This document shows positions 1 to 9,190 of a stretch of 64,000 bases of DNA, in pieces; the first letter of the stretch is position 1; each line of letters starts with the position of its first letter. The stretch is from Octadecabacter sp. B2R22 (GTDB lineage Bacteria; Pseudomonadota; Alphaproteobacteria; Rhodobacterales; Rhodobacteraceae): positions 434,001-498,000 of the forward strand of contig NZ_JAHKQJ010000010.1 in assembly GCF_018861045.1 (NCBI RefSeq), given 5' to 3'. The notes under the pieces were generated by a model, which was given only the letters and a program-made list of their open reading frames with translations, did no database searches and was not told the DNA's origin. The position numbers and the translations under genes were made by a program.

Positions 1-50
1 AGTGAACTTTGTTCAAAGATAACAGCGCCAGAGGCGTGCGCAAGCTTGTT

Positions 51-1286
51 CTAGGGCTCGTCTTTGACCGGCGCGCCGCCCGCAAACAGATTAGGTGCGT
101 GGTAGCCGATCGGATCTTCCTGCATCTGTAGATGCAGCCCGTCGTCCGTAAGTGGGTGCGCCCGTGCGAGATCTTCGTCTACTTCAATGCCAAGACCAGG
201 TGCCGTGGGAACATTCACATAGCCATTCTCAATCGTGATCGAGGATTTGATCAGCGCGTCGTGGAACGGTGTCTCGATGGTCTCGCACATCAGAATGTTG
301 GGTAGGGTCGCCGCGAGCTGGACGTTTGCAGCCCATTCAATCGATCCCGCGTAAAGGTGCGGCGCGACTTGGGCGTTGTAGACCTCGGCCAGTGTCGCGA
401 TCTTTTTGGTTTCCCAAATGCCACCAGAACGCCCAAGGGCAGGTTGCAGGATATTGGCAGCCCCGCCGCGCAAGATCGGTGCAAATTCGGCTTTCGTGGT
501 CAGACGTTCGCCTGTGGCGACAGGGATTTTGACCGCTGACGCGACCTTTGCCATTTCGGCAACTGAATCCGGTGGAATAGGTTCTTCGTACCAAAGTGGT
601 GAAAACTTCTCGATGGCTTGGCCCATGCGGATCGCGCCACCTGTCGAAAACTGGCCGTGAGTGCCGAACAACAGATCGGCGCGCGTCCCAACGGCATCGC
701 GAATTTTCTGGCAGAACGCGACGCTTGTTTCAATGTCATGCATCGAGGGCATATGGCCGCTGCGAATGGTGTAGGGGCCTGCAGGGTCGAATTTGACCGC
801 CGTGTAGCCCTTCTCGACCATGCTCACCGCGACTTCGGCAGCCATGTCGGCACTGCCCCAAAATTCAGGCAGCGGGTGGTGGGGGGCGGGATAAAGGTAC
901 GTATAGGCACGGATCTTATCGTTAAGTCGCCCACCGATCAGCGCGTGAACAGGGCGATCACGATCTTTGCCCAAAATGTCCCAACACGCGATTTCAAGGC
1001 CGGACCACGCGCCGATGACTGTTAGGTCGGGGCGTTGGGTGAAGCCCGATGAATAAACGCGCCGAAACATCAGCTCGATATTTTCGGGGTTCTCACCCTG
1101 CATGTGCCGTTCGAACACATCCTTAATGACATGGGTCATCGCATCGGGGCCTACGGATGATGCGTAGCATTCGCCCCAGCCTGTGATGCCTGTATCGGTC
1201 GTGACCTTGACCAAGATCCAATAGCGTCCACCCCAACCAGGGGCAGGCGGGGCCGTTATGATGACGTCTAGATCTTGGAGTTTCAT
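51..1286 (-). CDS. Mandelate racemase/muconate lactonizing enzyme (enolase superfamily) family protein
   Basis: A 411-residue enolase-superfamily protein, probably a sugar-acid dehydratase; the substrate cannot be read from sequence. It has an N-terminal capping domain (about residues 1-125) and a barrel with K-F-D at 165-167, W-Y-E-E at 233-236, T-G-E ending at 260 and a late His at 310 (A-P-H-L). The strand that usually carries the first metal-ligand Asp reads F-G-T-H-G-Q (207-212), so that ligand differs from the canonical D. I recall the same F-G-T-H-G-Q in related Roseobacter proteins, so it is probably a subfamily trait, not damage. It starts two bases after the stop of the upstream small gene, consistent with co-transcription. 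A galactonate/galactarate-type dehydratase is a reasonable guess only. Confidence 0.85.
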   Translation of the reverse strand: MKLQDLDVIITAPPAPGWGGRYWILVKVTTDTGITGWGECYASSVGPDAMTHVIKDVFERHMQGENPENIELMFRRVYSSGFTQRPDLTVIGAWSGLEIACWDILGKDRDRPVHALIGGRLNDKIRAYTYLYPAPHHPLPEFWGSADMAAEVAVSMVEKGYTAVKFDPAGPYTIRSGHMPSMHDIETSVAFCQKIRDAVGTRADLLFGTHGQFSTGGAIRMGQAIEKFSPLWYEEPIPPDSVAEMAKVASAVKIPVATGERLTTKAEFAPILRGGAANILQPALGRSGGIWETKKIATLAEVYNAQVAPHLYAGSIEWAANVQLAATLPNILMCETIETPFHDALIKSSITIENGYVNVPTAPGLGIEVDEDLARAHPLTDDGLHLQMQEDPIGYHAPNLFAGGAPVKDEP

Positions 1287-1287
1287 G

Positions 1288-1641
1288 TCAAAGTCCCATT
1301 GCGTTGGCGAAGGCCATTAGTGCTGAATCGATATATTGGATGACCTCGACAGGCCCGAAGAAATACAGGTCTGGCGCTTGGATGTCATCCATATAGATTT
1401 GAAGCTGCAAGCCGCTTTGGGCGTTGAGAACGATGTCACGCGTTTCATCTACAGCCATAGCCCCGACAGCAGAATCGACAACCGCCAATGCGCCTTGGTC
1501 GATGGTGCCAGGGGCAAGTCCTTCAAGAAACGGCCGCACGTTTTCACTGTCGAAATTCATCGACGTTTCAGCGGCGTGGCCAGCAACCGGCTGTGCCTCT
1601 TGCGTAGGTTTATTGAACAGGCTTGATAGGAAACGGATCAT
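1288..1641 (-). CDS. Conserved hypothetical protein, 117 aa
   Basis: A small, acidic, probably soluble protein of 117 residues that I do not recognise. There is no signal peptide or clear membrane segment, although the first nine residues (MIRFLSSLF) are hydrophobic. It lies between an alcohol dehydrogenase gene and a sugar-acid dehydratase gene on the same strand and ends one base before the next start, so it is probably translated from their transcript. The tight packing and lack of a competing frame support it being real. No function is proposed. Confidence 0.6.
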   Translation of the reverse strand: MIRFLSSLFNKPTQEAQPVAGHAAETSMNFDSENVRPFLEGLAPGTIDQGALAVVDSAVGAMAVDETRDIVLNAQSGLQLQIYMDDIQAPDLYFFGPVEVIQYIDSALMAFANAMGL

Positions 1642-1673
1642 GTATCGGCCTTCGTTTTGAAAATGGCCGCTGG

Positions 1674-2753
1674 CTAAAACACAATCACGTTGCGTTTGGC
1701 GGCCCCTGTCTTGGTATCCTCAATCGCTTCGTTGATCTGGTCAAGCGACCATGTCCCCGAGATAAGTTCGTCCAGCTTCAAACGGCCTTGTTTGTAAAGG
1801 TCAACCATCCACGGGATATCGCGTTTGATCACCACGTCGCCCATCTTTGAGCCGATCATGCTTTGGCCGGCAGCGGCGAAATTGGCCGCCTCGTATTCCG
1901 AAAAGGCACCGGATGGCGGCATTCCAACCATGACGACGTTACCGCCTTTGGCTAGGTAACGTGGCGCTTGGTCATAGACCGGTGCAACACCGACGGTGAC
2001 GAGGACAGCATCTGCGCCGCGGCCCATGGTTTTCTTGGCTTCTTTCCACGGCTCTCCCGTTGCAAGAACCGCATCGGTCGCGCCAAATTCTTTGGCCACA
2101 TCGAGTTTGGACGGCTCCATATCTACGGCCACGATGCGGCGCGCACCTGCGATGGCCGCCCCTTGGATCGCGTTTAGACCAACGCCACCTGCACCGATAA
2201 TAACAACATCCTGACCGGGGCGGACTTTGGCGGCATTCACGACCGCACCAATGCCAGTGATGACGCCGCAGGCCAAAAGACTGGCGGCTTCCATGCTGAT
2301 CCCATCCGGGAGCGTCACAACCTGAGAGCTGTCCACGACAACCTTTTCGGCAAAGCCACCACAGGCCATCGCTTGGTGGAGCTTGCCGCCATCGGTGGTT
2401 TTGATCGGACCATCGTCACCGTCATATGGTTCTTCGCAGTTGGTCGGACGGGCCGCAGAACAGGACGGGCAGGAACCGCAAGCGCGGATCAGTGTGACGA
2501 CGACCTTATCGCCCACGTTTATACCGCGTGCGTTCGGGCCTGTGGCGGTAACAGTTCCAGCTGCCTCGTGGCCATAAACGGCGGGCAAGGAGCCACCCCA
2601 ATGACCTTCGGCGTACGTAATGTCGGAATGGCAAATCGCACAGGCGGCAAGGGTGACTTCGATCTCTTCACCGATGGGCGCACGGATTGCGATGTCTTCG
2701 ATTGAGAACGGCTCACCAAATGTATGGCAGACTGCGGCTTTGATTGTGGACAT
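1674..2753 (-). CDS. Zinc-dependent alcohol dehydrogenase (MDR superfamily)
   Basis: A 359-residue medium-chain dehydrogenase that should oxidise an alcohol or reduce an aldehyde with NAD(P). The catalytic zinc site is visible as C41 (A-I-C-H-S-D) and H61-E62 (Y-G-H-E). The structural zinc lobe has four cysteines, C92, C95, C98 and C106. The Rossmann motif G-A-G-G-V-G lies at 187-192. Length and layout resemble the class III-like and Zn-ADH group. The following small gene and enolase-family gene lie on the same strand with short gaps and may form an operon, suggesting a role in polyol or sugar-acid breakdown; the substrate is unknown. Confidence 0.88.
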   Translation of the reverse strand: MSTIKAAVCHTFGEPFSIEDIAIRAPIGEEIEVTLAACAICHSDITYAEGHWGGSLPAVYGHEAAGTVTATGPNARGINVGDKVVVTLIRACGSCPSCSAARPTNCEEPYDGDDGPIKTTDGGKLHQAMACGGFAEKVVVDSSQVVTLPDGISMEAASLLACGVITGIGAVVNAAKVRPGQDVVIIGAGGVGLNAIQGAAIAGARRIVAVDMEPSKLDVAKEFGATDAVLATGEPWKEAKKTMGRGADAVLVTVGVAPVYDQAPRYLAKGGNVVMVGMPPSGAFSEYEAANFAAAGQSMIGSKMGDVVIKRDIPWMVDLYKQGRLKLDELISGTWSLDQINEAIEDTKTGAAKRNVIVF

Positions 2754-2834
2754 TGGGCGCTCCGGTCAACTCTTTTGATGGAGCGTGGCGATGTCGTGAG
2801 AAGGACGCAAGCACGAATGCGACAAGCGGTGTCC

Positions 2835-4058
2835 TTACTGGACGACAGTCCGTTTGCGCCCCAAGAAGACGATCAAGCAGGCGATCATGATTGCAGCCGA
2901 CAACGCAAAGGCCGCGCCCGGAAAGTAAGCGCCAGTTTCGTTGGTAAACGCCCAGAACAATTGCGTCATAACAAGCGGCGAGAAAATCATGGCCATGGAT
3001 CGCGCAGAAGAGATAACGCCCTGCAATTCACCTTGTTGGTCATCGCCTGCGCGTTTTGACATCAGGCCTTGCACTGCAGGATTAACAACAGCCCCCAATG
3101 ACGTAAGCGGGATGAATACCAACGCAACCCAACCGTTGGTGATCAATGTCAAAGCAATGAAGGCTAAGAAGTTAAATGCAATCCCGTAGATTATGGTGAT
3201 GCGTTCACCCCAATGTTTCAGGGCAACACGGATCAAGACGGCTTGAACAAAGGCCATGCCGACCCCGAACAATGCCAGCGAAACGCCGACCATGCCGGGC
3301 GACCAGCCGAAGGCCTCTTTCGTGAAATAGGCCCATGTAGCGGGATACGCGATGAACGCGAACTCATATAGAAACACCAGCAGGATCAGGCGGCGCAAAC
3401 CATCCAACTGCGAAAGCGCCTTGAACGCGCCAAACGGGTTTGCGCGGCGCATCGAAAACGGGCGGCGAATGCGGTCAGTTACAGTTTCCGGCAGCACGAA
3501 ATATCCAAAACACAGGTTGATCGCGCCAAGTGCGGCGGCGGCGTAGAACGGCGCACGGGTGCCAAGCTCGCCCAACAAACCGCCGATCACTGGCCCCAAG
3601 ACGAAGCCGAGCCCAAAAGCCGCCCCAAGCAGCCCGAAGTTCGCAGATTTTTCTTCGGGCTCTGAGATATCCGCAATAAAGGCGTGTGCGGCGGATTGAG
3701 TTGCGGCTGTTATGCCTCCGATAACCCGCGTCACGAAAAGCAGCCAAATGGTCCCAGCCACAGCCATGATCAAGTAGTCCAGCGTCATTACAAACAACGA
3801 GATAAGTAGAATAGGGCGGCGACCAAAACGGTCGGACAATGATCCAAGAACCGGTCCGAAGATAAACTGCATTACCGCAAACGTGGTGGCCAGAATACCG
3901 CCCCAGATGGCGGCTGTGCCGATCGTGCCACCGTTTACCTCAGCGATGAGGTCCGGCATCACCGGCAGAATGAGCCCGATGCCCATGGCATCAAGGGTCA
4001 GTGTCATCAGGATAAACAGGAAGGCGCGTTTGCGCTGGATGGGTGTCATGTTGGGCAT
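2835..4058 (-). CDS. TCR/Tet-family MFS transporter
   Basis: A 407-residue inner-membrane protein with about 12 hydrophobic segments and the major facilitator loop 2-3 signature [11 protein letters not shown] (about residues 71-81). The N-terminal [15 protein letters not shown] is the pattern of the TetA-like drug:H+ antiporter branch. It probably exports a small molecule. The family name does not establish tetracycline resistance, and no TetR gene is adjacent. Starts at 4058 or 4049 are both possible; neither has a strong Shine-Dalgarno. It stands alone between the ADH gene and the hydrolase gene. Confidence 0.85.
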   Translation of the reverse strand: MPNMTPIQRKRAFLFILMTLTLDAMGIGLILPVMPDLIAEVNGGTIGTAAIWGGILATTFAVMQFIFGPVLGSLSDRFGRRPILLISLFVMTLDYLIMAVAGTIWLLFVTRVIGGITAATQSAAHAFIADISEPEEKSANFGLLGAAFGLGFVLGPVIGGLLGELGTRAPFYAAAALGAINLCFGYFVLPETVTDRIRRPFSMRRANPFGAFKALSQLDGLRRLILLVFLYEFAFIAYPATWAYFTKEAFGWSPGMVGVSLALFGVGMAFVQAVLIRVALKHWGERITIIYGIAFNFLAFIALTLITNGWVALVFIPLTSLGAVVNPAVQGLMSKRAGDDQQGELQGVISSARSMAMIFSPLVMTQLFWAFTNETGAYFPGAAFALSAAIMIACLIVFLGRKRTVVQ

Positions 4059-4101
4059 TTAAGGGCGTGACGCCAAAATGAGAAGAGGGCAGGCCGTAAC
4101 G

Positions 4102-4875
4102 TTAAACGTGACCAATCCCGGATAAGAACTCGGTCAGCTTGGTCGCGATGTCATCCGCATGGGTTACGGCGGTAATATGGCCCGCGCCTCGGATCAGGTG
4201 AAACTGCGACCCTGGCACAAGATCGGTGGTTTCACGTACGAGGTCAGGCGGCATTGCTTTATCGCCGTTGCCACACATGCCCAAGGTCGGAAGGCGCAGG
4301 CCAGAGGTGGGCGTGTAAAAATCGGTCCCAGCAAGGGCTTCGCATGTCGCAGCGTAGCCTTCTGGATTGGCCTGCAACAACCACTCTTGCAACTTTTGGC
4401 GGTCTTCGCCGGCATTCCAGCGCTCCATCGTGGTGTCCGCGATGGCCTGCATCCCGCTTTCACGCACGGCCTTGGCGCGCTCATGCCATGGTTCAGGTTG
4501 TCCGACTTTGGCGGCGGACGCGATCATCACCATCCCGCGCACAAGATCGAGCCGTTTAACGGCCAGTCCTTGCGCCACCATACCTCCGACGGACAGTCCG
4601 ACAAAAACCACATCGCGCAGATCGAGATTGTCACAGACCGCTTCGGCATCCGAAATCAGCGTTCCCATGCCGTAGGGGCCGTCAGGCGCATCCGATTGGC
4701 CGTGCCCGCGCAGGTCATAGCGCACCGACCGATAGTTCGGCAGACGTTCCACCACGCCATCCCAGACGCGATGATCGAGTCCAAGGCAATGGGAGTATAC
4801 CAACGTAGGTCCGCTGCCGCTTTCGGTCGCAAAGAGCGTCGCGCCCTTGGCGTTTATCTTATGCGTTGTCGTCAT
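4102..4875 (-). CDS. Alpha/beta-fold hydrolase, 3-oxoadipate enol-lactonase (PcaD)-like
   Basis: A 257-residue alpha/beta hydrolase. The nucleophile elbow G-L-S-V-G-G places Ser at 95, a G-N-G-D segment near 205 may carry the acid, and G-A-G-H near 232 carries the catalytic His. The N-terminal part (S-H-C-L-G-L-D-H-R-V-W) is typical of 3-oxoadipate enol-lactonases. No other protocatechuate-pathway gene is in the window, so PcaD function is a family-level inference. It overlaps the upstream nuclease/phosphatase gene by 17 bases, which suggests translational coupling. Confidence 0.82.
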   Translation of the reverse strand: MTTTHKINAKGATLFATESGSGPTLVYSHCLGLDHRVWDGVVERLPNYRSVRYDLRGHGQSDAPDGPYGMGTLISDAEAVCDNLDLRDVVFVGLSVGGMVAQGLAVKRLDLVRGMVMIASAAKVGQPEPWHERAKAVRESGMQAIADTTMERWNAGEDRQKLQEWLLQANPEGYAATCEALAGTDFYTPTSGLRLPTLGMCGNGDKAMPPDLVRETTDLVPGSQFHLIRGAGHITAVTHADDIATKLTEFLSGIGHV

Positions 4876-6079
4876 CGCCCATCACCATATGTGCAATGAT
4901 CTGGCCATGATCCGAGGCGAGCTTATTATAAGGCGCTTCGGGATGGGACCCATCGGTGATGTGGTCATTCAGGACAGAGAAATACTCCATCTCGCCCAGT
5001 TTGGCCGCGTAATCGGGGTGAAAATGGCGCGACATGTAAATCTGGTCGATCGATTCATAAGTGCCGCCAAACGCCGAAGTATAGACCATGTCGCGGGCAG
5101 ATTTTCGCACGAACATTTTTTCAGCGGAATGCAGGCGGACGCGATTGATGTCTTCTGTGATCTGCTCGTTTTCCGCTTTGGTATAGCGATCCTGCGGCGT
5201 CTTGGCATCGTGACGCAGCATCCAAGAATAGTTCTTGAACGGCGTTTCACCGGAAATGATTTCGGAACTGACCGCATGTTCGCCGTCGTTGAAATCACCC
5301 AAGACCATGACGGGGTTACCGGCTTCAAGTTCTTTGATGATCTCTGCGCGCAGAACCCATGCTTCGGCCATGCGACGCAAGGCGGCCCGCAACGCGCCAA
5401 GTGCGCGGGTGGTGGGGTCGTAGTTGGTTAGGTCGGCGGCGGGCGGAAAGTCTGCACCAGCAGGTTTATGATGTTCGCCGAGCTTGGATTTCAGGTGACA
5501 GTTGAACACCGTGATAACGGCATCACCAACAGGGATACGCGCCTTTAGGATCGGGCGTGAAAGGCGGCGCAGCCGGAAATAACCTGCATCATCATCGCCA
5601 TCCGCGCCGCGCAAAGCGGAAAACGGGATATCGACGGGTTCGGGCAGATCTTGGATGACCTCTGGCGTGCCGACAAAGCCAAACCGTGACAGGATCGCAA
5701 CGCCTGGTCTGCGCTGGCCCGGTTCTCCGTCTGCAACATTGGGCGCGACGGCGAGCGCGCCTTTTCCCTCAAAGTAGGGCGTATAGGCCAAGCGGCGAAA
5801 AATTGCGCGGCGGTGATATCGTTTGGACTGATCTGGCACTGAGGCGTCATTGGATGCCTGACCGCGCACGTCGGTTTCTGTGATGACATCGCGCAAAATA
5901 TCTTCTTCGAAAATCTCTTGAAAACCGACGATATCCGCGTCCATGCTCAAAAGTTGATCGGCCATCCAGTCCTGTTTCCACGCGTATTCTTCGGGCGTGT
6001 ATTTCATGAACTTGTAGTATTCCTGATCGGCCCCGATAAGGTTTTTGACATTGAAACTGGCGATGGTGAAACGGGTCAT
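4859..6079 (-). CDS. Endonuclease/exonuclease/phosphatase (EEP) family protein
   Basis: A 406-residue EEP-fold hydrolase that cleaves phosphodiester or phosphomonoester bonds with a divalent metal. Visible motifs are the N-terminal S-F-N-V-K-N, the metal-binding Glu in G-F-Q-E-I, the G-D-F-N-D block and a C-terminal S-D-H. There is no secretion signal. The reading frame is open further upstream to 6349, but that stretch would overlap the neighbouring PLP-enzyme gene and does not look like protein, so I start at the ATG at 6079 (MTRFTIASFN). The substrate is unknown. Confidence 0.82.
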   Translation of the reverse strand: MTRFTIASFNVKNLIGADQEYYKFMKYTPEEYAWKQDWMADQLLSMDADIVGFQEIFEEDILRDVITETDVRGQASNDASVPDQSKRYHRRAIFRRLAYTPYFEGKGALAVAPNVADGEPGQRRPGVAILSRFGFVGTPEVIQDLPEPVDIPFSALRGADGDDDAGYFRLRRLSRPILKARIPVGDAVITVFNCHLKSKLGEHHKPAGADFPPAADLTNYDPTTRALGALRAALRRMAEAWVLRAEIIKELEAGNPVMVLGDFNDGEHAVSSEIISGETPFKNYSWMLRHDAKTPQDRYTKAENEQITEDINRVRLHSAEKMFVRKSARDMVYTSAFGGTYESIDQIYMSRHFHPDYAAKLGEMEYFSVLNDHITDGSHPEAPYNKLASDHGQIIAHMVMGDDDNA

Positions 6080-6143
6080 GGAACAGCTTTCATTAGGATA
6101 AAACGGGCGGAACCCTGATTTAAGAGCCCGAGGGAAAACAGGA

Positions 6144-7127
6144 TTAGGACAAGGTGTCCAGTGCGCGCATGAACTGCGTCGGGTCAACATTGCCGCCTGA
6201 TATGGTGACGATGACCGCATCCCCGTCGATATCGTTAGACCGATAAAGCGCGGCTGCAAGAGCCGCAGCACCGCCGGGTTCCGCGACAAGCTTGAGACGT
6301 AAGAAGGCCTGTGCCATCGCTTGCAAGGCTTCGTCCTCAGAGATCGCAAGCCCGGGCCCGCACAACCGTTTCATGATCGGAAACGTTAGATCACCCGCTT
6401 GGGGGGTGATAATGGCGTCGCAAATGTTGCCAGACGTCGCGGTGTTGCGTTCAAGGTTGCCAGAGCGCAGCGAGCGCGCGACATCATCAAATCCTTCAGG
6501 CTCAACAGGGCGGATGCGCAGGGTCGGGGCGTCTGCTTCACAGGCCAAAGCGATGCCTGACGTCAGGCCACCACCGCCACAACAGACCAACACATCGGCA
6601 TTCTTGATCCCAAGCGCGTTGGCGTCTTCTGCTATCTCAAGTCCACACGTGCCTTGCCCAGCTATCACCAAGGGTTCGTCGAACGGTTTGATCAGGGTCA
6701 GCCCACGTTCATCGGCTAGGCGGGCGCCGATCTCGTCGCGATCTTCGTTGTCGCGGTCATAAAGAACGACTTCGGCACCAAGGGCGCGCGTGTTGTCGAT
6801 TTTAAGCTGCGGCGCATCCGCGGGCATGATGATCACAGATGTGGTTTCGTGACGGGCAGCGGCCAAAGCGACACCTTGAGCGTGGTTTCCTGATGAAAAC
6901 GCAATGACGCCACGGGCGCGAATGGTTGGATCAAGTGCGGATACGGCGGACCAGCCGCCGCGAAATTTGAAGGACCCCGTATGTTGCAAGCATTCGGGTT
7001 TTATAAACACTTTGCGGCCCGCAACCTCGTCGAGGAAGGGCGAAGACAGCAAGGGCGTGCGGCGGGCATGCCCGTTGAGGCGAACAGCTGCGTCGCGGAT
7101 CATGTCGATGGTGCAGGCTTCGCTCAT
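6144..7127 (-). CDS. Threonine/serine dehydratase-type PLP enzyme
   Basis: A 327-residue fold-type II PLP enzyme of the threonine dehydratase/serine racemase/hydroxyaspartate ammonia-lyase group. The PLP lysine is in G-S-F-K-F-R-G (about 51-57), S-S-G-N-H-A-Q-G binds the substrate carboxylate, and C-G-G-G-G-L-T-S-G is the phosphate-binding loop. There is no C-terminal ACT regulatory domain, so it is a short catabolic-type enzyme and not biosynthetic IlvA. Its start overlaps the stop of the upstream hydrolase gene by four bases, and HAD, hydrolase and lyase genes form a coupled run. An ectoine-utilisation EutB-like role is possible but unsupported by neighbours. Confidence 0.85.
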   Translation of the reverse strand: MSEACTIDMIRDAAVRLNGHARRTPLLSSPFLDEVAGRKVFIKPECLQHTGSFKFRGGWSAVSALDPTIRARGVIAFSSGNHAQGVALAAARHETTSVIIMPADAPQLKIDNTRALGAEVVLYDRDNEDRDEIGARLADERGLTLIKPFDEPLVIAGQGTCGLEIAEDANALGIKNADVLVCCGGGGLTSGIALACEADAPTLRIRPVEPEGFDDVARSLRSGNLERNTATSGNICDAIITPQAGDLTFPIMKRLCGPGLAISEDEALQAMAQAFLRLKLVAEPGGAAALAAALYRSNDIDGDAVIVTISGGNVDPTQFMRALDTLS

Positions 7128-7948
7128 AGGTCCTGTATCCAGTTTTGTAGAACGGAAATGGATTCCGGTTCGTCAAGAAATGGCACGTGGCCACGGCCCA
7201 GCACAGTCGCGGCATGGGCATCGGGTCTTCGGTTTCGCATTTCATCAAAGGCTGCTGCGGATAGCAAATCGGACGCGTCACCGCGTAAGAATGCCAATGG
7301 CAATCCTGCCAGTGCGTCAAACACGGGCCACAAATCGGGTGCGAGATTGGTGCTGGCGGCCAGTACGGTGTCGGCCAGTTTAGGGTCATACTTGATCACG
7401 AGACCCGCGTCCGTTTGCGTGTAGTGATTGCGGACTTCCGTCTGCCAGCGTTCCATTGGAACACCCTTGAAGTGCGACCACGCCTTGGCGCGAAATTGCG
7501 CTGCTTCGTCATGTGTTTTTTGGGCGGGGTTGCGACCGATGTAGTCTTTGATGACGCTCAGTCCAGCGGCCTCAATTTCTGGGCCGATGTCGTTGAGGGC
7601 CACGCCAAGCAGGCGATCCTTGGCCGTTGCCGCAAGCACCATAGCGATAAGCCCGCCACGCGATGTGCCCAGCACGGCGGCTTTGTCGATGCCGAGGTGG
7701 TCAAGAAGCGCGAGAGCATCCATGCCTTCTTGCGGGATTGTATAGCTTGCGGGGGCAGCCCAATCAGACTGTCCGCGCCCGCGGTAATCCATTCGTATCA
7801 GACGGACGCCACTCTCTAGAAGATATGGGGCCACATGATCGAAATCATGGGTGTTGCGGGTTAACCCAGCGAGGGCCAGAACAGGCAGGCCTGCACCCTC
7901 GTCCGTGAAATAAAGCTGTGTTCCGTCGGCGGTCGTGAACTTTGGCAT
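7124..7948 (-). CDS. Alpha/beta-fold hydrolase
   Basis: A 274-residue alpha/beta hydrolase with the nucleophile elbow G-T-S-R-G-G (Ser at 96), an oxyanion-region segment A-G-L-T-R-N-T-H-D-F, and a C-terminal G-R-G-H-V-P carrying the catalytic His near 252. The substrate is unknown. It overlaps the dehydratase gene downstream by four bases and the dehalogenase gene upstream by one base, so the three are very likely translated from one message. It is unrelated in detail to the PcaD-like hydrolase 3 kb away. Confidence 0.85.
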   Translation of the reverse strand: MPKFTTADGTQLYFTDEGAGLPVLALAGLTRNTHDFDHVAPYLLESGVRLIRMDYRGRGQSDWAAPASYTIPQEGMDALALLDHLGIDKAAVLGTSRGGLIAMVLAATAKDRLLGVALNDIGPEIEAAGLSVIKDYIGRNPAQKTHDEAAQFRAKAWSHFKGVPMERWQTEVRNHYTQTDAGLVIKYDPKLADTVLAASTNLAPDLWPVFDALAGLPLAFLRGDASDLLSAAAFDEMRNRRPDAHAATVLGRGHVPFLDEPESISVLQNWIQDL

Positions 7949-8625
7949 CAGACCAGATCAGGGATGGTTTTCAGGTCTTTGAGAGTGCGGTGCGGTGCGG
8001 CCCACAGGCGGTCTTGGGGCTTGTCATCGCGATTGACCCAAACCGTCGCAAAGCCATATCCGGCCGCGCCAGCTGCATCCCACCCATTGGAGGATGCGAA
8101 CAACACTTCGGATTGGCTGACATCAAAGCGATCCCAGACAAGATCGTAAACGAGGTTATGTGGTTTGTAGATCTGCACTTCTTCGACGCTGAGAACATCA
8201 TCAAGGTATTCGCCGATCCCAGCCGAGCGCACAGCATTTACCAGCATATCAGGCGACCCGTTGGACAAGATTGCGACGTTCATTCCCTTTTCCTTTAAGG
8301 ATTTCAGCATGGCGGGTACTTCGGGAAAGGCGGGAAGTTCCTTGTAGACCGAAAGCAACTTGGCCCGCAGTGCGTTGTCCGCAAGGCCGTTGTTTTCCAT
8401 GGCCCAATCCAGCGAATCTTGGGTGACTTGCCAGAATGGGATATAGCGGCCCGAGATAGCACGCAGCCACGAGTACTCCAGCTGCTTGGCGCGCCAATCC
8501 GCCGATAAACTGCCCCAAACCGCTGCCAATTGCGCCTGACCCGGTTCTTTGGCGACGTTGCGGGCGGCTGCGCCCACGTCAAACAAGGTGCCGTAGGCGT
8601 CGAAAATGCAGGTGGTTATGGTCAT
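7948..8625 (-). CDS. Haloacid dehalogenase type II (HAD superfamily)
   Basis: A 225-residue L-2-haloacid dehalogenase-type HAD hydrolase. The nucleophile Asp is in F-D-A-Y-G-T-L near the N terminus, motif II is L-S-N-G-S, motif III Lys lies in Y-K-P, and the family-typical S-S-N-G-W-D-A-A-G-A replaces the DD motif of phosphatases. This points to an enzyme that makes a 2-hydroxyacid by displacing halide, although many members have unknown substrates. It is first in a coupled three-gene run with the hydrolase and the PLP lyase. Confidence 0.88.
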   Translation of the reverse strand: MTITTCIFDAYGTLFDVGAAARNVAKEPGQAQLAAVWGSLSADWRAKQLEYSWLRAISGRYIPFWQVTQDSLDWAMENNGLADNALRAKLLSVYKELPAFPEVPAMLKSLKEKGMNVAILSNGSPDMLVNAVRSAGIGEYLDDVLSVEEVQIYKPHNLVYDLVWDRFDVSQSEVLFASSNGWDAAGAAGYGFATVWVNRDDKPQDRLWAAPHRTLKDLKTIPDLV

Positions 8626-8703
8626 AGGAGCCCTTTCAGTTGTGGGTAGCTTTGCATGGGCAGATAGCGTTTGGAACCCTCAATAGGGCGGAAGTTTTAG
8701 GCG

Positions 8704-9099
8704 TTATAACCGATAGGTGAGTGCCGCGCGGATCAATGGTGTGATCTCAGCCAGCGGAATAGGCATATCTGGCGATAAGTGGACGGCGCGATTACCGTCG
8801 AATTTCATCTCAGGCGGAGCGAGGGCGCGGAAATCCGACATGACTGTGGTTTGGCAATGAGTGAAAACCGCCAGATCACCAGATTTGGTTGCGCCCAACC
8901 GGATGGGAGTGCCCGCTTTTGTGTCCGGCGTCGCATAGGATGGCTGACCCCATTTTAGGGATTCTGTGATGCGACCGACGGGTAGGGCCCCGGCTTGTTC
9001 AAAAATCAAACCACGAATTGCCAGCAAACCCGAGCGTTGAACGTCATGCATGGCGTCAAAAGCGGCGCTGACGGCGTTGGTTTGAAACGGGTGTTGCAT
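8704..9099 (-). CDS. DUF1801 domain-containing protein
   Basis: A 131-residue protein with the DUF1801 pattern (an N-terminal helical region, S-L-K-W-G-Q-P-S-Y and a closing block with L-I-R-A-A-L-T-Y-R). Function is unknown; some members of the fold bind small ligands. An in-frame upstream extension to 9225 would run into the FKBP gene on the other strand, so I use the ATG at 9099 (MQHPFQ), which leaves a short divergent promoter region of about 90 bases. Confidence 0.75.
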   Translation of the reverse strand: MQHPFQTNAVSAAFDAMHDVQRSGLLAIRGLIFEQAGALPVGRITESLKWGQPSYATPDTKAGTPIRLGATKSGDLAVFTHCQTTVMSDFRALAPPEMKFDGNRAVHLSPDMPIPLAEITPLIRAALTYRL

Positions 9100-9190
9100 A
9101 AGACAAGCGTCGCGCAACGGGTGCTGATTTGCAATCCCATGGGCCGATTGGTAGGCAGCCGCCAAATTAATCACGCTAAAGGATAGCACA

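Noticed and set aside
2835-4058. Tetracycline-resistance gene
   Set aside because: Only general TCR/Tet-family features; no tetR gene or mobile element adjacent, so drug resistance cannot be claimed.
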